Assembly: GCA_048054495.1 (NCBI GenBank)
Contig: JBGMQN010000131.1
Location: 1-64,000, forward strand
DNA: 64,000 nt
Direction: 5' to 3'
Source of the DNA: JADFRG01 sp048054495
GTDB lineage: Bacteria; Chloroflexota; Anaerolineae; Anaerolineales; E44-bin32
The notes beneath the pieces were generated by a model. It was not told where the DNA came from and searched no databases. It worked only from the letters and a program-made list of their open reading frames with translations. The translations under genes and the position numbers were made by a program. Positions 24,736 through 36,016 of this stretch are shown here, piece after piece. How positions within the stretch are numbered: the stretch's first letter is position 1; each line of letters begins with the position of its first letter.

Positions 24736-25014
24736 ATGGGCCGCAGGACAAAGAAGAGCAAGAAAGGGAAATACAAGCTCAAGACGCACAAGGCCACCGC
24801 CAAGCGTTTTCGCTTGACCGGCTCTGGCAAGCTGGTCCGGACTAAGGGCGGTAAGAGCCATCTTCGACGGCGTACCTCCAAGCGCACCAAGCGCTTGTTC
24901 TCGGAAATGATTTCCGTGGAAGGGGCCGGCATTCGCAAGCGCGTGCGCCGGCTCGCGCCGTATCTCAGCAAATACAAGGCCAATCCGAACGCTCGAAGCG
25001 GCGGCGGTTCGTGA
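24736..25014 (+). CDS. rpmI: 50S ribosomal protein bL35
   Basis: Small basic protein of the large ribosomal subunit. The core KYKLKTHKATAKRFRLTGSG and KSHLRRRTSKRTKRL is diagnostic. At 92 residues it is longer than the usual 64-66, because of a Lys-rich N-terminal extension and a C-terminal tail ending in RSGGGS. ATG 24736 has GGCAGTAGGG just upstream. It lies between infC and rplT as in most bacteria. Confidence 0.95.
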   Translation: MGRRTKKSKKGKYKLKTHKATAKRFRLTGSGKLVRTKGGKSHLRRRTSKRTKRLFSEMISVEGAGIRKRVRRLAPYLSKYKANPNARSGGGS

Positions 25015-25030
25015 TAGAGGAGCATTCAAT

Positions 25031-25384
25031 TTGACACGAGTGAAAGGCGGGACCGTTACCCGCAAGCGACACAAGAGACTCATCAAGCAAGTGCGCGGCT
25101 ACTACGGAACCAGGCGCAATCTGTTCCGGCGCGCAAAAGAGGCGCGCACTAAGGGCCTTTGGTATTCCTATCGTGATCGACGCACTAAGAAACGCAATCT
25201 GCGCCGCCTGTGGATTGCTCGCATCAACGCCGCCGCACGTCTGAATGGGACGACCTACAGCCGTTTAATTCACGCCATGCGAGAGGCCGATATTCGTATC
25301 AACCGCAAGTACCTGGCCGACATGGCCGTGCGCGACCCAAAAGCCTTCACCTCCGTGGTCAAGGCAGCCAAACCGAGCTCCTGA
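25031..25384 (+). CDS. rplT: 50S ribosomal protein bL20
   Basis: Large-subunit protein that binds 23S rRNA early in assembly; in many bacteria it represses its own operon. It has 117 residues, the standard length, with TRVKGGTVTRKRHKRLIKQV, GYYGTRRNLFRRAKEA and RRLWIARINAAARLNG. The start is TTG 25031 with GAGGAG nine bases upstream. It is 16 bp after rpmI. Confidence 0.97.
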   Translation: MTRVKGGTVTRKRHKRLIKQVRGYYGTRRNLFRRAKEARTKGLWYSYRDRRTKKRNLRRLWIARINAAARLNGTTYSRLIHAMREADIRINRKYLADMAVRDPKAFTSVVKAAKPSS

Positions 25385-25448
25385 AATCTCCAGCTGACCT
25401 TCTAGCCAAATCCCATCCGCTTGCATCGATGCGCGCCCGGGGCGGCGA

Positions 25449-26666
25449 ATGAAAATTCGCGCCATCACGGGCTTCTTAGATCCTGGCTGGCCGCTGAATC
25501 CGGATAGCATCCAGACTGTGGCCTCCTGCATGCACGATATGCGGGATGCATTGGATCAGGCAGGCTATGAGGTTCAGACGCTTCGGCTTTCTACCCCGCC
25601 GCCTTCCGAGATTACGGCTCCTGTCCCCCCGAGTGAGCGGCCTACATTTGCCAGTGATCTAGAGGCCCAGTGCTTTGTGCACGGCGTCGACTACGCCAAT
25701 ATCGGCCCAGCACTTCCGGAAGAGCCGGAAGGGTTCGAGGTGATTCCGGACATCTTGGGCGCGGCCGATATCGTCTTCTGCTCGGGCCTTTTCGCCGATC
25801 CAGAATTCGGGCTCTCCGTACGCGCGGCTGAGGCATGCGCACAGGCTATTCTCAGCGCCTCCACTATCTCATCCGACGGATTCTCGAATCTACGCTTCGC
25901 GGCGCTTGCCAACGTGCCACCGGGAGGGCCATTCTTTCCAGCTGCCTACCACGGAGGTGGACGCGCGGCGATTGCCGTAGCGACCGAATCGGCGGACCTG
26001 GCCGTCGAGAGCGTACGGGAAGCCGGATCACTCGCTAAGGTGCGACAGCATCTGGTGTCCTCCATCGAGACGCACGCCGCCGCGCTAACATTGACCGCAG
26101 AACCGATCGCCTCGGAACACTCGATTCGATTCTTGGGAATCGACTTCTCGCTGGCACCGTTCCCTGAGCCGGAGCGATCGCTTGGAACTGCGCTCGAGAT
26201 TCTCAGCGGGGCAGAGGCCGGCCTGCATGGGACTGTGGCCGGCGCCGCCTTCCTGGCGGACTGCCTGGATCAAGCACGATTTCAGCGTACTGGCTTCTGC
26301 GGCCTGTTCCTTCCTGTGCTTGAAGATTCGGTGCTGGCGAAACGGGCTGCCAGCGGCCGCCTGGATCTGAAGGACCTGCTGCTCTTATCCACGGTGTGCG
26401 GGACCGGGCTGGATACCATTCCGCTCCCCGGTGATGTGGATCACAAATCTTTGACCGCGCTCTTGGTTGATCTTGGAGCGCTCGCCCTGCGGCATGACAA
26501 ACCCTTGACCGCGCGTTTGATGCCCATCCCGCGTAAATCGGCGGGCGATGAAATCCACTTCGACTTTCCGTACTTCGCGGACAGCCGTGTGATGGCCCTG
26601 CCCGAGCAGCCCCTCTCGGAGCTATGGGCCTCGTCCGGGCTGCTGGACCTGAGGCGGAAGCTTTAG
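25449..26666 (+). CDS. DUF711 (UPF0210) family protein
   Basis: Soluble protein of 405 residues. Family signs are MKIRAITGF at the start, the block NLRFAALANVPPGGPFFPAA in the middle, and VCGTGLDTIPLPGDVDHKSL near the end. DUF711 proteins occur in many bacteria and archaea; their reaction is not settled. Its stop is directly next to the GTG of pcrA, so the two are probably co-transcribed. Confidence 0.82.
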   Translation: MKIRAITGFLDPGWPLNPDSIQTVASCMHDMRDALDQAGYEVQTLRLSTPPPSEITAPVPPSERPTFASDLEAQCFVHGVDYANIGPALPEEPEGFEVIPDILGAADIVFCSGLFADPEFGLSVRAAEACAQAILSASTISSDGFSNLRFAALANVPPGGPFFPAAYHGGGRAAIAVATESADLAVESVREAGSLAKVRQHLVSSIETHAAALTLTAEPIASEHSIRFLGIDFSLAPFPEPERSLGTALEILSGAEAGLHGTVAGAAFLADCLDQARFQRTGFCGLFLPVLEDSVLAKRAASGRLDLKDLLLLSTVCGTGLDTIPLPGDVDHKSLTALLVDLGALALRHDKPLTARLMPIPRKSAGDEIHFDFPYFADSRVMALPEQPLSELWASSGLLDLRRKL

Positions 26667-28972
26667 GTGGATCTGCTGAGCGGCCTCAACCCACAGCAGC
26701 GCGAGGCAGTGACCGCGGCTCCCGGTCCGGTCCTGGTGCTGGCTGGGCCGGGATCCGGCAAGACCCGCGTCCTCACCTACCGTCTGGCATACCTCATTCA
26801 GGAACTGAAAGTCCCTGCGGCGGAGATCCTGGCGCTTACGTTCACGAACAAGGCTGCCCGCGAGATGGAAGGCCGAGCTCTATCTCTCCTGGGAGACTCG
26901 CGCACGTCGGGCGTTCCCCGCCTGGGCACTTTCCATTCGACATTCGCCCGAATTCTGCGTATCGAGGCCGATCGGCTGCCCGTCACGCGGGACTTCGTCA
27001 TATTCGATGATGCGGATCAGTTGTCACTGGTACGCCAGTCGCTCAAGGAACTCAATCAGGATCCGAAGCAGGTTCAACCGATACGTGTTCACGCATCCAT
27101 ATCGCGCGCCAAGAACGAAATGATAGAACCGCAGGCCTTCTCAAGCGACACGTATTTCACTGAGATCACGCGCCGGGTTTACGAGCGCTATCAGGAGCTC
27201 TTGCTGGCCAGCAACGCCCTCGACTTCGACGATTTGTTGCTGCTGCCGATCAAACTCTTCCGCGAGCATGAGCCGACATTGCAGACCTATCGGCGCCGCT
27301 ATCCCCATCTGCTGGTGGACGAATTCCAAGACACAAACACCGCACAATATACTCTGCTGCGTATGCTCGCGGGGGCCAAGCCCGATCTTTTTGTCGTGGC
27401 AGACCCCGATCAGTCGATCTATCGATGGCGCGGGGCGGATTACCGTAATGTGCAGCGCCTGCGAGAGGATTTCCCTGATCTAAATACCTTGCTGCTGGAA
27501 CAAAACTACCGCTCCACCCAGACCATCCTCGACGCGGCCATGGCCGTGATCGATCGTCAACCCGACCGTCAGCGCAAACAGCTCTTCACCGAACGCGGGA
27601 CCGGAGATCCGATCCTGGTCCACGAGGCCTACGATCAGGACGAAGAGGGTCAGTTCGTCGTGGAGAAGATCTCCATGCTTACCTTGACCGGGGTAGCCGA
27701 GCCAGGAGACTGTGCGGTTATGTACCGCACGAATGCCCAATCGCGTGCCATCGAGGAGGCCTTCTTGAGAGCCGGCCTGCCCTACCGGCTCGTCGGCGCC
27801 CAGCGCTTCTATGGGCGTAAGGAAGTCAAGGACCTCATCGCCTACCTGCGCCTAATTCATAACCCCGCGGATCAGGTGAGCTTGGAGCGCGCCATCAGTA
27901 CTCCGCCTCGAGCTATCGGAGACAAGACGCTCGCCGCACTCCGGGCCGCCGCCGACCAGGCCTCGGCAACCCCAGTCGAAACTCTGCGCGTGCTCGGTCG
28001 AGGGGTAGAAGTTGCAGGCATCCCCACAAGAGCCCGCGCTCCGCTTGCCAAGTTCGGCGCGCTGCTCAGCGGCTGGCTTGAGATCAAGGACCAGGTCTTG
28101 CTGGATTCTCTGATCGACCGGATACTTGAGGATGTTGGGTATCGTGCGTATTTAGGCAACGATGAGGATCGCTGGGCCAATGTTATGGAGCTGCGCGGTG
28201 TTGCTCAGGAGTTCAGCGAGCTTGGCCTGGTCGAATTCCTACAACAGGTAGCCCTGGTTTCCGACCAGGACACGCTGACCGAGAACATGAACGCGCCCAC
28301 TTTGCTGACCCTGCATGCAGCAAAAGGGCTGGAGTTCCCGATCGTATTTATCATAGGGCTTGACGAAGGCGAGCTGCCGCACTATCGCTCTCAGGATGAC
28401 CCGGAGGCCATGGCGGAGGAGAGACGTCTCTTCTACGTCGGGCTGACCCGCGCTCAGGATCGGGTGATTCTGCTGCGCACCTTCCGCCGACGCACGAGGG
28501 GCGTATCCTCTTTGACAGACCCCTCCCGCTTCTTGGACGATCTGCCGGCCGATCTCATCGAGGGTGACCTGATCGGGATGCGCACGCCGGCACAGGCCAC
28601 GTACGCCAGGGAAACCAGTTGGCAAGGTCGCGAACAGGTGCCGACCGAGGCGCGCTACCTGGCCGGCATGCGGGTGATCCACCCTCAGTTCGGCGAAGGT
28701 ATCGTGCTTGAGACTCAGTTAGAGTTCGACGATGAGCAGGTCACCGTCAACTTCGAGCAGGTGGGCATCAAGCACCTTGTGGCCTCCATGGCNNNNNNNN
28801 NNNNNNNNNNNNNNNNNNNNNNNNNNNNNNNNNNNNNNNNNNNNNNNNNNNNNNNNNNNNNNNNNNNNNNNNNNNNNNNNNNNNNNNNNNNNAGGTCACC
28901 GTCAACTTCGAGCAGGTGGGCATCAAGCACCTTGTGGCCTCCATGGCGAATCTGGAGATCGAAAATCAATGA
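26667..28972 (+). CDS. pcrA: UvrD/PcrA-type superfamily 1 DNA helicase
   Basis: 3'-5' helicase used in repair and replication. Correcting the false gap gives 716 residues ending VGIKHLVASMANLEIENQ at TGA 28970-28972. All SF1 motifs are present: Q motif LNPQQREAV, I AGPGSGKTRVLTYR, II LLVDEFQDTN, III VADPDQSIYRWRGAD, IV LLEQNYRST, V LLTLHAAKGLEFPIVFI and VI EERRLFYVGLTRAQD. A C-terminal Tudor-like segment (RVIHPQFGEGIVLETQLEFD) as in PcrA binds partners such as RNA polymerase. GTG start at 26667 immediately follows the DUF711 stop. Confidence 0.95.
28738..28947. other. Scaffold gap at the 3' end of pcrA
   Basis: One hundred N (28793-28892) between identical 55-bp copies (28738-28792 and 28893-28947). 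Collapsing them gives the natural PcrA C-terminus; left in place they shift the frame and add a false tail. Confidence 0.93.
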
Positions 28973-29036
28973 AACTTGCCGCTCGATACCCATTCCCCTC
29001 GCGCCGAACCGATATGACTTCCCTTTCGAGTAGCCA

Positions 29037-30011
29037 GTGAAGATCTTTCTGACCGGAGGCGCGGGGTACATCGGATCTGCGGCGGCCGCGACGCTGTTGG
29101 AAGCCGGCCATCGGGTAACCATCCTCGATTCGCTGGTAACCGGCCATCGGGCGGCCATGCCGGAAGGCGCGGACTTCATCGAAGCCGATCTCGGCGACCA
29201 TGAGGCCGCGCTCAAGGCCTTGAAAAGCGAGCCATACGATGCGGTGATGCACTTTGCGGCATTTGCTGAAGCCGGCGAAAGCATGAAGGAGCCCGGGAAG
29301 TACTTCGAGAATAACGTCCACAACTCGCTGTGGCTATTGGAGGCCTGTGTTCAGGCCGAGGTCAAGCGGCTGGTCTTCTCCTCTTCGGCGGCTGTGTACG
29401 CTTCAAGCAATGAGCTTCTCACGGAGGATGCGCCGCTCAAACCCGGCAACCCCTACGGGCAGACCAAGCTGATGGTGGAAGGCCTCCTGGATTGGTACCG
29501 ACGTGTGCATGGGATTGGCTACGCCGCGCTGCGCTATTTCAATGCGGCAGGCGCCCTGCCGGATCGCGGCGAAGCCCATAATCCCGAAAGCCATCTGATC
29601 CCGCTCGTCCTTCAGGTGGCGCTCGATCAGCGCCCCGAGGTGCAGATCTTCGGAACAGACTACCCCACGCCGGACGGAACCTGCATCCGCGACTACATCC
29701 ACATCGCGGATCTGGTCTCGGCCCATCTGCTTGCCCTGGAAGCGATCAAACCGGACAGTCAGATGATCTACAACATAGGCAACGGATCCGGCTACTCCGT
29801 GCGGCAGGTGGTCGATACCACCCGTCAGGTCACGGGTCATGTGCTCCCCGCCGTCGAGACCGACCGCCGCCCGGGAGATCCGCCGCGCCTTGTCGCCGGC
29901 TCGGATAAAATCCGCAACGAGCTCGGCTGGGCTCCGGAGTATCCTGAATTGGAAGCCATCATCGCCAGCGCGTGGGAGTGGCACCGCGCGCATCCACAGG
30001 GATACAAATGA
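29037..30011 (+). CDS. galE: UDP-glucose 4-epimerase
   Basis: NAD-dependent short-chain dehydrogenase that interconverts UDP-glucose and UDP-galactose. It has 324 residues with the Rossmann motif FLTGGAGYIGSAAA, the catalytic Ser region VFSSSAAVYAS, Tyr-x3-Lys in NPYGQTKLMVE, and the GalE blocks LRYFNAAGA and GTDYPTPDGTCIRDYIHIAD. GTG start at 29037. It follows pcrA by 64 bp. Confidence 0.93.
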   Translation: MKIFLTGGAGYIGSAAAATLLEAGHRVTILDSLVTGHRAAMPEGADFIEADLGDHEAALKALKSEPYDAVMHFAAFAEAGESMKEPGKYFENNVHNSLWLLEACVQAEVKRLVFSSSAAVYASSNELLTEDAPLKPGNPYGQTKLMVEGLLDWYRRVHGIGYAALRYFNAAGALPDRGEAHNPESHLIPLVLQVALDQRPEVQIFGTDYPTPDGTCIRDYIHIADLVSAHLLALEAIKPDSQMIYNIGNGSGYSVRQVVDTTRQVTGHVLPAVETDRRPGDPPRLVAGSDKIRNELGWAPEYPELEAIIASAWEWHRAHPQGYK

Positions 30012-30018
30012 GACCGAA

Positions 30019-30027
30019 TGCTATAAT
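30019..30027 (+). promoter_or_regulatory. Extended -10 promoter of icd
   Basis: TGCTATAAT (TG-n-TATAAT) 75 bp before the icd start, followed by CG as in other -10 boxes of this window. No good -35 is visible, as is common for extended -10 promoters. Confidence 0.6.
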
Positions 30028-30101
30028 CGCGGCCCGGTAATTCTGCGCGAGAATGCACTGATCGAACGGCCCTAGAACGAAGGGCCCCCCAGGAGCAACG
30101 C

Positions 30102-31400
<1,299 letters not shown>

Positions 31401-31408
31401 GACACTCT

Positions 31409-32176
31409 TTGGCCGGCGCCGAACTCAACGACACACGCGCTGTAGTTCCCGCCCCGACCCCAGCCTCCGTTCGCCAATTGGCAAAGGTAACCGTTGAGCC
31501 CTCCAAGAAGAAGCTGGCCCGCCGGGTTCATCGCCGCCTCTTAAAAGCCTACGGCGAGCCTACCTGGCGCAATCCGCTTCCGCCAGTTGATGAGTTGGTC
31601 TCCACCATCCTCTCCCAGAACACCAACGACATCAATCGCGATCGGGCTTTCGACAACCTACGGGAACGGTTTCCCACCTGGGAAGAAGTTCGCGACGCCC
31701 CTGCAGAAGAAGTGATCGATGCCATCCGTATCGCCGGCATTTCCAATCAAAAGGGGCCCCGCATCCAGGCCGCGCTCAGGACGATCACCGAGGAAAGAGG
31801 CCAAATCGAGCTCGAATTCTTGCGGGGGATGCCTCCGGACGAGGTCCATGACTGGCTGGTCCAGATGAAAGGGGTCGGACCCAAAACGGCAGCCATCGTG
31901 ATGCAGTTTTCGCTGGATATGCCAGCCTTTCCCGTGGATACACACATCCATCGCGTCAGCGGCCGCATTGGCCTGCGACCGGAAAAAGCCGGCCGAGAGA
32001 AAACCCATGAAATCCTGGCTGAACTCTTTACCCCAGAGACCTACTATGCGGTCCATCTAAACCTCATTCAGCACGGCCGCCAGGTCTGTAAGGCCCCACG
32101 GCCGCTGTGCGCACAGTGCAGCCTGACAGACCTCTGTGCGTATTACCAGCAGCTCGATCCCGGACCCACAAGCTGA
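31409..32176 (+). CDS. nth: Endonuclease III-like DNA glycosylase
   Basis: Bifunctional glycosylase/AP lyase for oxidised pyrimidines in base-excision repair. The helix-hairpin-helix reads MKGVGPKTAAIVMQF with the catalytic-type Lys, and the Asp follows in FPVDTHIHRVSGRIG. The C-terminus has a [4Fe-4S] site with C-x6-C-x2-C-x5-C spacing in CKAPRPLCAQCSLTDLC. Length 255 is longer than E. coli Nth because of about 40 extra N-terminal residues. TTG start at 31409, eight bases after AGGA and nine after the icd stop. Confidence 0.9.
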   Translation: MAGAELNDTRAVVPAPTPASVRQLAKVTVEPSKKKLARRVHRRLLKAYGEPTWRNPLPPVDELVSTILSQNTNDINRDRAFDNLRERFPTWEEVRDAPAEEVIDAIRIAGISNQKGPRIQAALRTITEERGQIELEFLRGMPPDEVHDWLVQMKGVGPKTAAIVMQFSLDMPAFPVDTHIHRVSGRIGLRPEKAGREKTHEILAELFTPETYYAVHLNLIQHGRQVCKAPRPLCAQCSLTDLCAYYQQLDPGPTS

Positions 32177-32278
32177 TGTCTGAGCATATGCGGCGCGCGG
32201 CAGCCGAGTACCCAGGACCAGAATCTCATCTGGAGTGGGTCTATACTCAGGAGGCGGTTCTTACAGGAGGAGATTGAC

Positions 32279-32962
32279 ATGTCTTTTACCTACGCTTGGT
32301 ACGGTCACGGCACCTCGGGCCTCGATATAGACGACACCAAAGTCATCGTGGACCCTTTCTTCACGGACAACCCCGCCGCCTCTGCAAAGCCTGAGGAGAT
32401 CGAAGCAGACTATATCCTGATCACGCATGGCCACGGCGATCATGTGGCGGACGCCGTGCCAATCGCCAAGCGGACCGGAGCAACAGTTATCACTAATTTT
32501 GAAATCGCTACCTGGTTTCAGAATCAGGGTGTCGAGGCCCACGGCCAGCACCTCGGCGGCGGGCACGAGTTCCCCTTCGGCTACGTGAAACTCACGCTCG
32601 CGCTGCATGGTTCGGCCTTGCCCGACGGATCCGATGGTGGAAACCCTTCCGGCTTCTTGATCACTACCCCCGGCGACGAAAAAGTCTACCTTGCGGGTGA
32701 CACGGGTCTATTCGGCGATATGGCCTTGATTGGGGAGGAGGGGCTGGACCTGGCGGTGATTCCCATCGGGGACAACTACACAATGGGGCCTGACGACGCG
32801 CTGCGCGCAGTGAAGCTGCTGCAGGCGAAGCACGTCATCCCAGTCCACCACAGCACCTGGGAGTTGATTGAACAGGATGCTGACGCATGGGCCGAGAGAG
32901 TCCGGTCTGAGACACAGACCGAGCCTCACGTTCTCCAGCCCGGGGATAACTTCACGCTCTAA
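32279..32962 (+). CDS. UPF0173 metal-dependent hydrolase (metallo-beta-lactamase fold)
   Basis: Cytoplasmic protein of 227 residues in the UPF0173 family. The metal site is seen in LITHGHGDHVADAV (H-x-H-x-D-H), with later ligands in LAGDTGLFGDM and VIPVHHSTWE. It opens with FTYAWYGHGTSGLDID, typical for the family. A strong ribosome site (AGGAGGAG) precedes ATG 32279. Substrate not known. Confidence 0.9.
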   Translation: MSFTYAWYGHGTSGLDIDDTKVIVDPFFTDNPAASAKPEEIEADYILITHGHGDHVADAVPIAKRTGATVITNFEIATWFQNQGVEAHGQHLGGGHEFPFGYVKLTLALHGSALPDGSDGGNPSGFLITTPGDEKVYLAGDTGLFGDMALIGEEGLDLAVIPIGDNYTMGPDDALRAVKLLQAKHVIPVHHSTWELIEQDADAWAERVRSETQTEPHVLQPGDNFTL

Positions 32963-33020
32963 TCCCAAGAATCCACGCGGTTCGCTGGGAAGTCTGTATC
33001 GCGCCATTTGTGACTCCACA

Positions 33021-34343
33021 TTGAATCGATCACGATCCACCTGGCTTCGGCTGGCTGGCCTGACTCTGCTCGCGCTGGGTCTGGGGATGGCAACCAACAC
33101 CCTCGATCCGGCGCTGCTTAGTTTCAAGGTGGCTGAGCTCGCGCCCGCGAGCAGGAATACTGCGCTCGGCCTGATTACCGCTGCCGGGCTGCTGGTCGCC
33201 ACCCTCACGCAGCCGATCATCGGAGCCCTCTCCGACCGGACACGCGCCCCACTCGGCAGACGAGTGCCGTACATGATCGTCGGCACCCTGCTGGCGATCG
33301 CATTCCTATTTGTCGTGGCTCTCGCCCCTACCATTGGGATTCTGCTGCTGGGCGTTCTGGTTTATCAGTTCGGTGCGAACACTGCTCAAGCTCCCTGGCA
33401 GGCACTGCTCCCAGATCAGCTACCGGCCACTCTGCGCGGGGCTGCCTCCGGGCTAAAGAGCCTGTTCGAGATCCTCGGCTTCATCCTCGGACGCAGTATC
33501 GCCGGGTATATGGTAGCCCAGGGGACTCCGCAGGCGGCCGTCTTGAGCGCCTCGGCCATTCTGATAATGACTCTGGCCCTCACCTCACTGACCGCCCGCT
33601 ATTGGAGGGGAAGTCGCTCGCCTGAGGATCCCGATGGGGAGAGTGGATCGTTCCCCTCGAGTGATTCTCCGAGCAAGCACCCGCCAGGGAGCGTGCAAGA
33701 TGCTCGCTCAGGCATTTCGGCGTATCTCCAGAGGAGTAACTGGCCAAGAGGTTTTGGCTGGTGGTTCGTGAACCGTGCCCTCTTTTGGGCGGCGGTCATC
33801 GCGCTCAACAGCTTTGTGATCTTCTACATGGAGGACGTGGTCGGGATGACCTTTTCGGAGGCCTCCCGCCTGTTTGGGGACCTCTCGGTCGTCCTGGGAG
33901 TCTCGCTCCTAGTCATCACGATACCCGCCGGCCGGCTGTCCGACAAGCTGGGCCGGCGACCGATGATCCTGGCCGCTTGTCTGGTGGCCGTGGCCGGGAA
34001 TCTGCTGCTCCTGGGGGCGCGTACGCGACCGGTACTGATTCTCAGCGGAGCCGCGCTCGGGCTGGCTACCGGAGTATTCCTGAGCGCCAGTTGGGCGCTG
34101 GCGACCGACATGGTCCCTCGAGGAATGGCTGCCCGCTATCTCGGAATCGCCAACATCGCAACCGCCGGCGGCAGTTTCCTTGCGCGTCTGGCCGGGGGCG
34201 CGCTCATCGACCCCCTCAACCGGCTTACAGGAAGTCAGGAGGCGGGTTATCTGGCGCTCTACTCCCTGACCCTGGTCGCCTTCCTTGTTGCCGCGTTCGC
34301 CGTGACACGGCTAGACATTGGAGAAGACCATCGTTCCGCGTAG
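33021..34343 (+). CDS. MFS transporter of the GPH/SLC45-like type
   Basis: Twelve-TM major facilitator of about 440 residues. The loop after TM2-3 reads QPIIGALSDRTRAPLGRRVP, the motif-A form of sugar:cation (GPH) and SLC45-like carriers, and the second half repeats it in PAGRLSDKLGRRPMIL. A variable, Ser/Pro-rich cytoplasmic loop of about 50 residues separates the halves. The start is uncertain: the frame is open from 32868, but that overlaps the hydrolase gene, so I use TTG 33021, which begins just before TM1. A sugar or drug substrate cannot be told apart. Confidence 0.8.
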   Translation: MNRSRSTWLRLAGLTLLALGLGMATNTLDPALLSFKVAELAPASRNTALGLITAAGLLVATLTQPIIGALSDRTRAPLGRRVPYMIVGTLLAIAFLFVVALAPTIGILLLGVLVYQFGANTAQAPWQALLPDQLPATLRGAASGLKSLFEILGFILGRSIAGYMVAQGTPQAAVLSASAILIMTLALTSLTARYWRGSRSPEDPDGESGSFPSSDSPSKHPPGSVQDARSGISAYLQRSNWPRGFGWWFVNRALFWAAVIALNSFVIFYMEDVVGMTFSEASRLFGDLSVVLGVSLLVITIPAGRLSDKLGRRPMILAACLVAVAGNLLLLGARTRPVLILSGAALGLATGVFLSASWALATDMVPRGMAARYLGIANIATAGGSFLARLAGGALIDPLNRLTGSQEAGYLALYSLTLVAFLVAAFAVTRLDIGEDHRSA

Positions 34344-34352
34344 CTCGGGGTG

Positions 34353-34358
34353 TAGAAT
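34353..34358 (+). promoter_or_regulatory. -10 box for the EF-Tu-like small gene
   Basis: TAGAAT followed by CG, preceded directly by TG, 50 bp before the small gene at 34409. It shares the TA-n-AATCG form with other putative -10 boxes of this scaffold. Confidence 0.4.
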
Positions 34359-34408
34359 CGATCTGCGGGAGGAGTTCAGAAGCACGGGAGAAGGAAGCAG
34401 GAGGAGAG

Positions 34409-34669
34409 ATGGCTGAAGAGAAGCGCATCGGCAAGGTAGTGCACTATTTCGGAAAGATCAACGTCGCCGTCGTGGAGCTCGAATCCGATCTTAAAATCGG
34501 CGATAGTGTGCACTTCGAGGGGGCTCACACCGATTTTGAGCAAGAGATCGACTCGATGCAGGTCGAACACGAGGTCGTTGAGCAGGGTTCAGCCGGTGAC
34601 GAGGTCGCCATTAAAGTGAAAGAGCGTGCCCGCACGGGCGACACGCTCCATATGCACGAAGACCAATAA
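34409..34669 (+). CDS. Small EF-Tu domain-2-like protein
   Basis: Protein of 86 residues forming one beta-barrel by pattern: RIGKVVHYFGKINVAVVEL, LKIGDSVHFEGAHTDFEQEI and GDEVAIKVKERARTGDTL are the strands of translation-factor domain 2, as found at the end of U32 peptidases and in stand-alone EF-Tu-like proteins. AGGAGGAG precedes ATG by a few bases. It ends one base from the convergent histidine kinase gene. Role unknown. Confidence 0.75.
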   Translation: MAEEKRIGKVVHYFGKINVAVVELESDLKIGDSVHFEGAHTDFEQEIDSMQVEHEVVEQGSAGDEVAIKVKERARTGDTLHMHEDQ

Positions 34670-34670
34670 T

Positions 34671-35924
34671 TCAGCTCAAAGGGAGCGCGATCGTAAAAGT
34701 TGCCCCCTTGTCAGGCCCCGGGCTTTCGGCCCAGACCCGCCCGTCGTGTGCCTCCGCGATGGCCTGGACGATGGAAAGGCCAAGTCCCATCCCTTCGTGG
34801 CGGCGCGTCATGTGGTTTTCCACCTGATAGAACTGGTCAAAGATCTTGTTGACTTGATCTTCCGGGATCCCCATACCCGTATCAATCACTCTAAGCCAGC
34901 CCTCGGAACCATGCTTTTCGAGAATGAGTTGAATCTGCCCTTTTGCCGGTGTAAATCGCATGGCATTGTTGAGCAGGTTGATGAGCGCCATAGTTACCTT
35001 GGGCGCATCGATGTCTGCTACTAGCGGATCGGGCGGCAGATCGCTCGTCAACACCTGGCCTTTGGCCTGAATCAGCGCTGAGACCTCCTCCTGGGCCGCA
35101 CGCATGGGACTCTGCAGCGGCTGCTCATGCAGATCCAGCTCCTTGGATCCGACCTTCATCGTATTGATATTGGTCATGTCCTCGATCAGGCTCCGCATGC
35201 GCAATGCTTGATTCAGGACCGTTTCCGCATGTTCAGAAGACTCTCCCCCGGCCTCCTCCTGTAGCAGCGCCGCATATCCCAGGATCACACCTAGCGGCGT
35301 GCGCAGTTCGTGGGAGGCGATGGCGATGAAGTCGGTCTTCATCCGATCGAGCCTACCGAGTTCCTCGTAGGCGCGCTTGAGTGCGTCCAGCAGGCGGGCG
35401 TTGTTGATCGCCACTGCCGCTGTGGAGGCGACGATCTCCAACGTACGGGTATCATCCTGGGTGAACTCGCCCCCGTGCTTATTGAGTGCCTCCAGCACTC
35501 CGATGACCTCGTTACGGATGCGCATGGGGACTCCAATGAGCGAGCGTGTTTGGAGCTGAGTCTTGGCGTCGACCTGTGAAAAGTGGCGCGGGTCTTTGGC
35601 CACCTCGTTGATGATCATCGGTTCGTTCTTCCGATAGATCGTCCCGGCAATAGAACCCTCCATTGGAATCGGGATCGTACGCAGCTCCTTGGGATCTCCC
35701 CCTGTAGCAGCCGCAAAATAGAGATCGTGGGTGTTTTCATCTAGCAGGAGGATCGAGGCGCCCTCGCTGTGGAGCAGGTCCGTGGCCATCTTGATGATGA
35801 GCTGCGGCAGTCTGTCGGGTTCCAGCGTGGAATTCAGCGTCAGACTGATCTCGACCAGCTTGGAGCGTTGGTAGACAAGCTCCCGTAGCCAATCCAGTTC
35901 CTGCTTAGTGTCCTGAACGGCCAT
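34671..35924 (-). CDS. Soluble GAF-domain sensor histidine kinase
   Basis: Cytoplasmic kinase of 417 residues with no TM segment. Order: short coiled coil, GAF domain (about 25-180: ASILLLDENTHDLYFAAATG and SLIGVPMRIRNEVIGVLEAL), HisKA with DFIAIASHELRTPLGVILGY, and HATPase_c with LINLLNNAMRFTP, DTGMGIPEDQVNKIFDQFYQ and GMGLGLSIVQAI. It is an orphan: no response regulator lies next to it. Signal unknown. Confidence 0.92.
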   Translation of the reverse strand: MAVQDTKQELDWLRELVYQRSKLVEISLTLNSTLEPDRLPQLIIKMATDLLHSEGASILLLDENTHDLYFAAATGGDPKELRTIPIPMEGSIAGTIYRKNEPMIINEVAKDPRHFSQVDAKTQLQTRSLIGVPMRIRNEVIGVLEALNKHGGEFTQDDTRTLEIVASTAAVAINNARLLDALKRAYEELGRLDRMKTDFIAIASHELRTPLGVILGYAALLQEEAGGESSEHAETVLNQALRMRSLIEDMTNINTMKVGSKELDLHEQPLQSPMRAAQEEVSALIQAKGQVLTSDLPPDPLVADIDAPKVTMALINLLNNAMRFTPAKGQIQLILEKHGSEGWLRVIDTGMGIPEDQVNKIFDQFYQVENHMTRRHEGMGLGLSIVQAIAEAHDGRVWAESPGPDKGATFTIALPLS

Positions 35925-35981
35925 GTGCTAAGTGTATTCGAGAGCACAGGCCTTGTCTACGAATCGCCCATGACTCCGAGG

Positions 35982-35987
35982 TATACT
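35982..35987 (+). promoter_or_regulatory. -10 box of dnaN
   Basis: TATACT 29 bp upstream of the dnaN ATG; no convincing -35 at 16-18 bp. Confidence 0.4.
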
Positions 35988-36016
35988 TCGCGATTGCGTG
36001 CAATTGCGCGTAAATC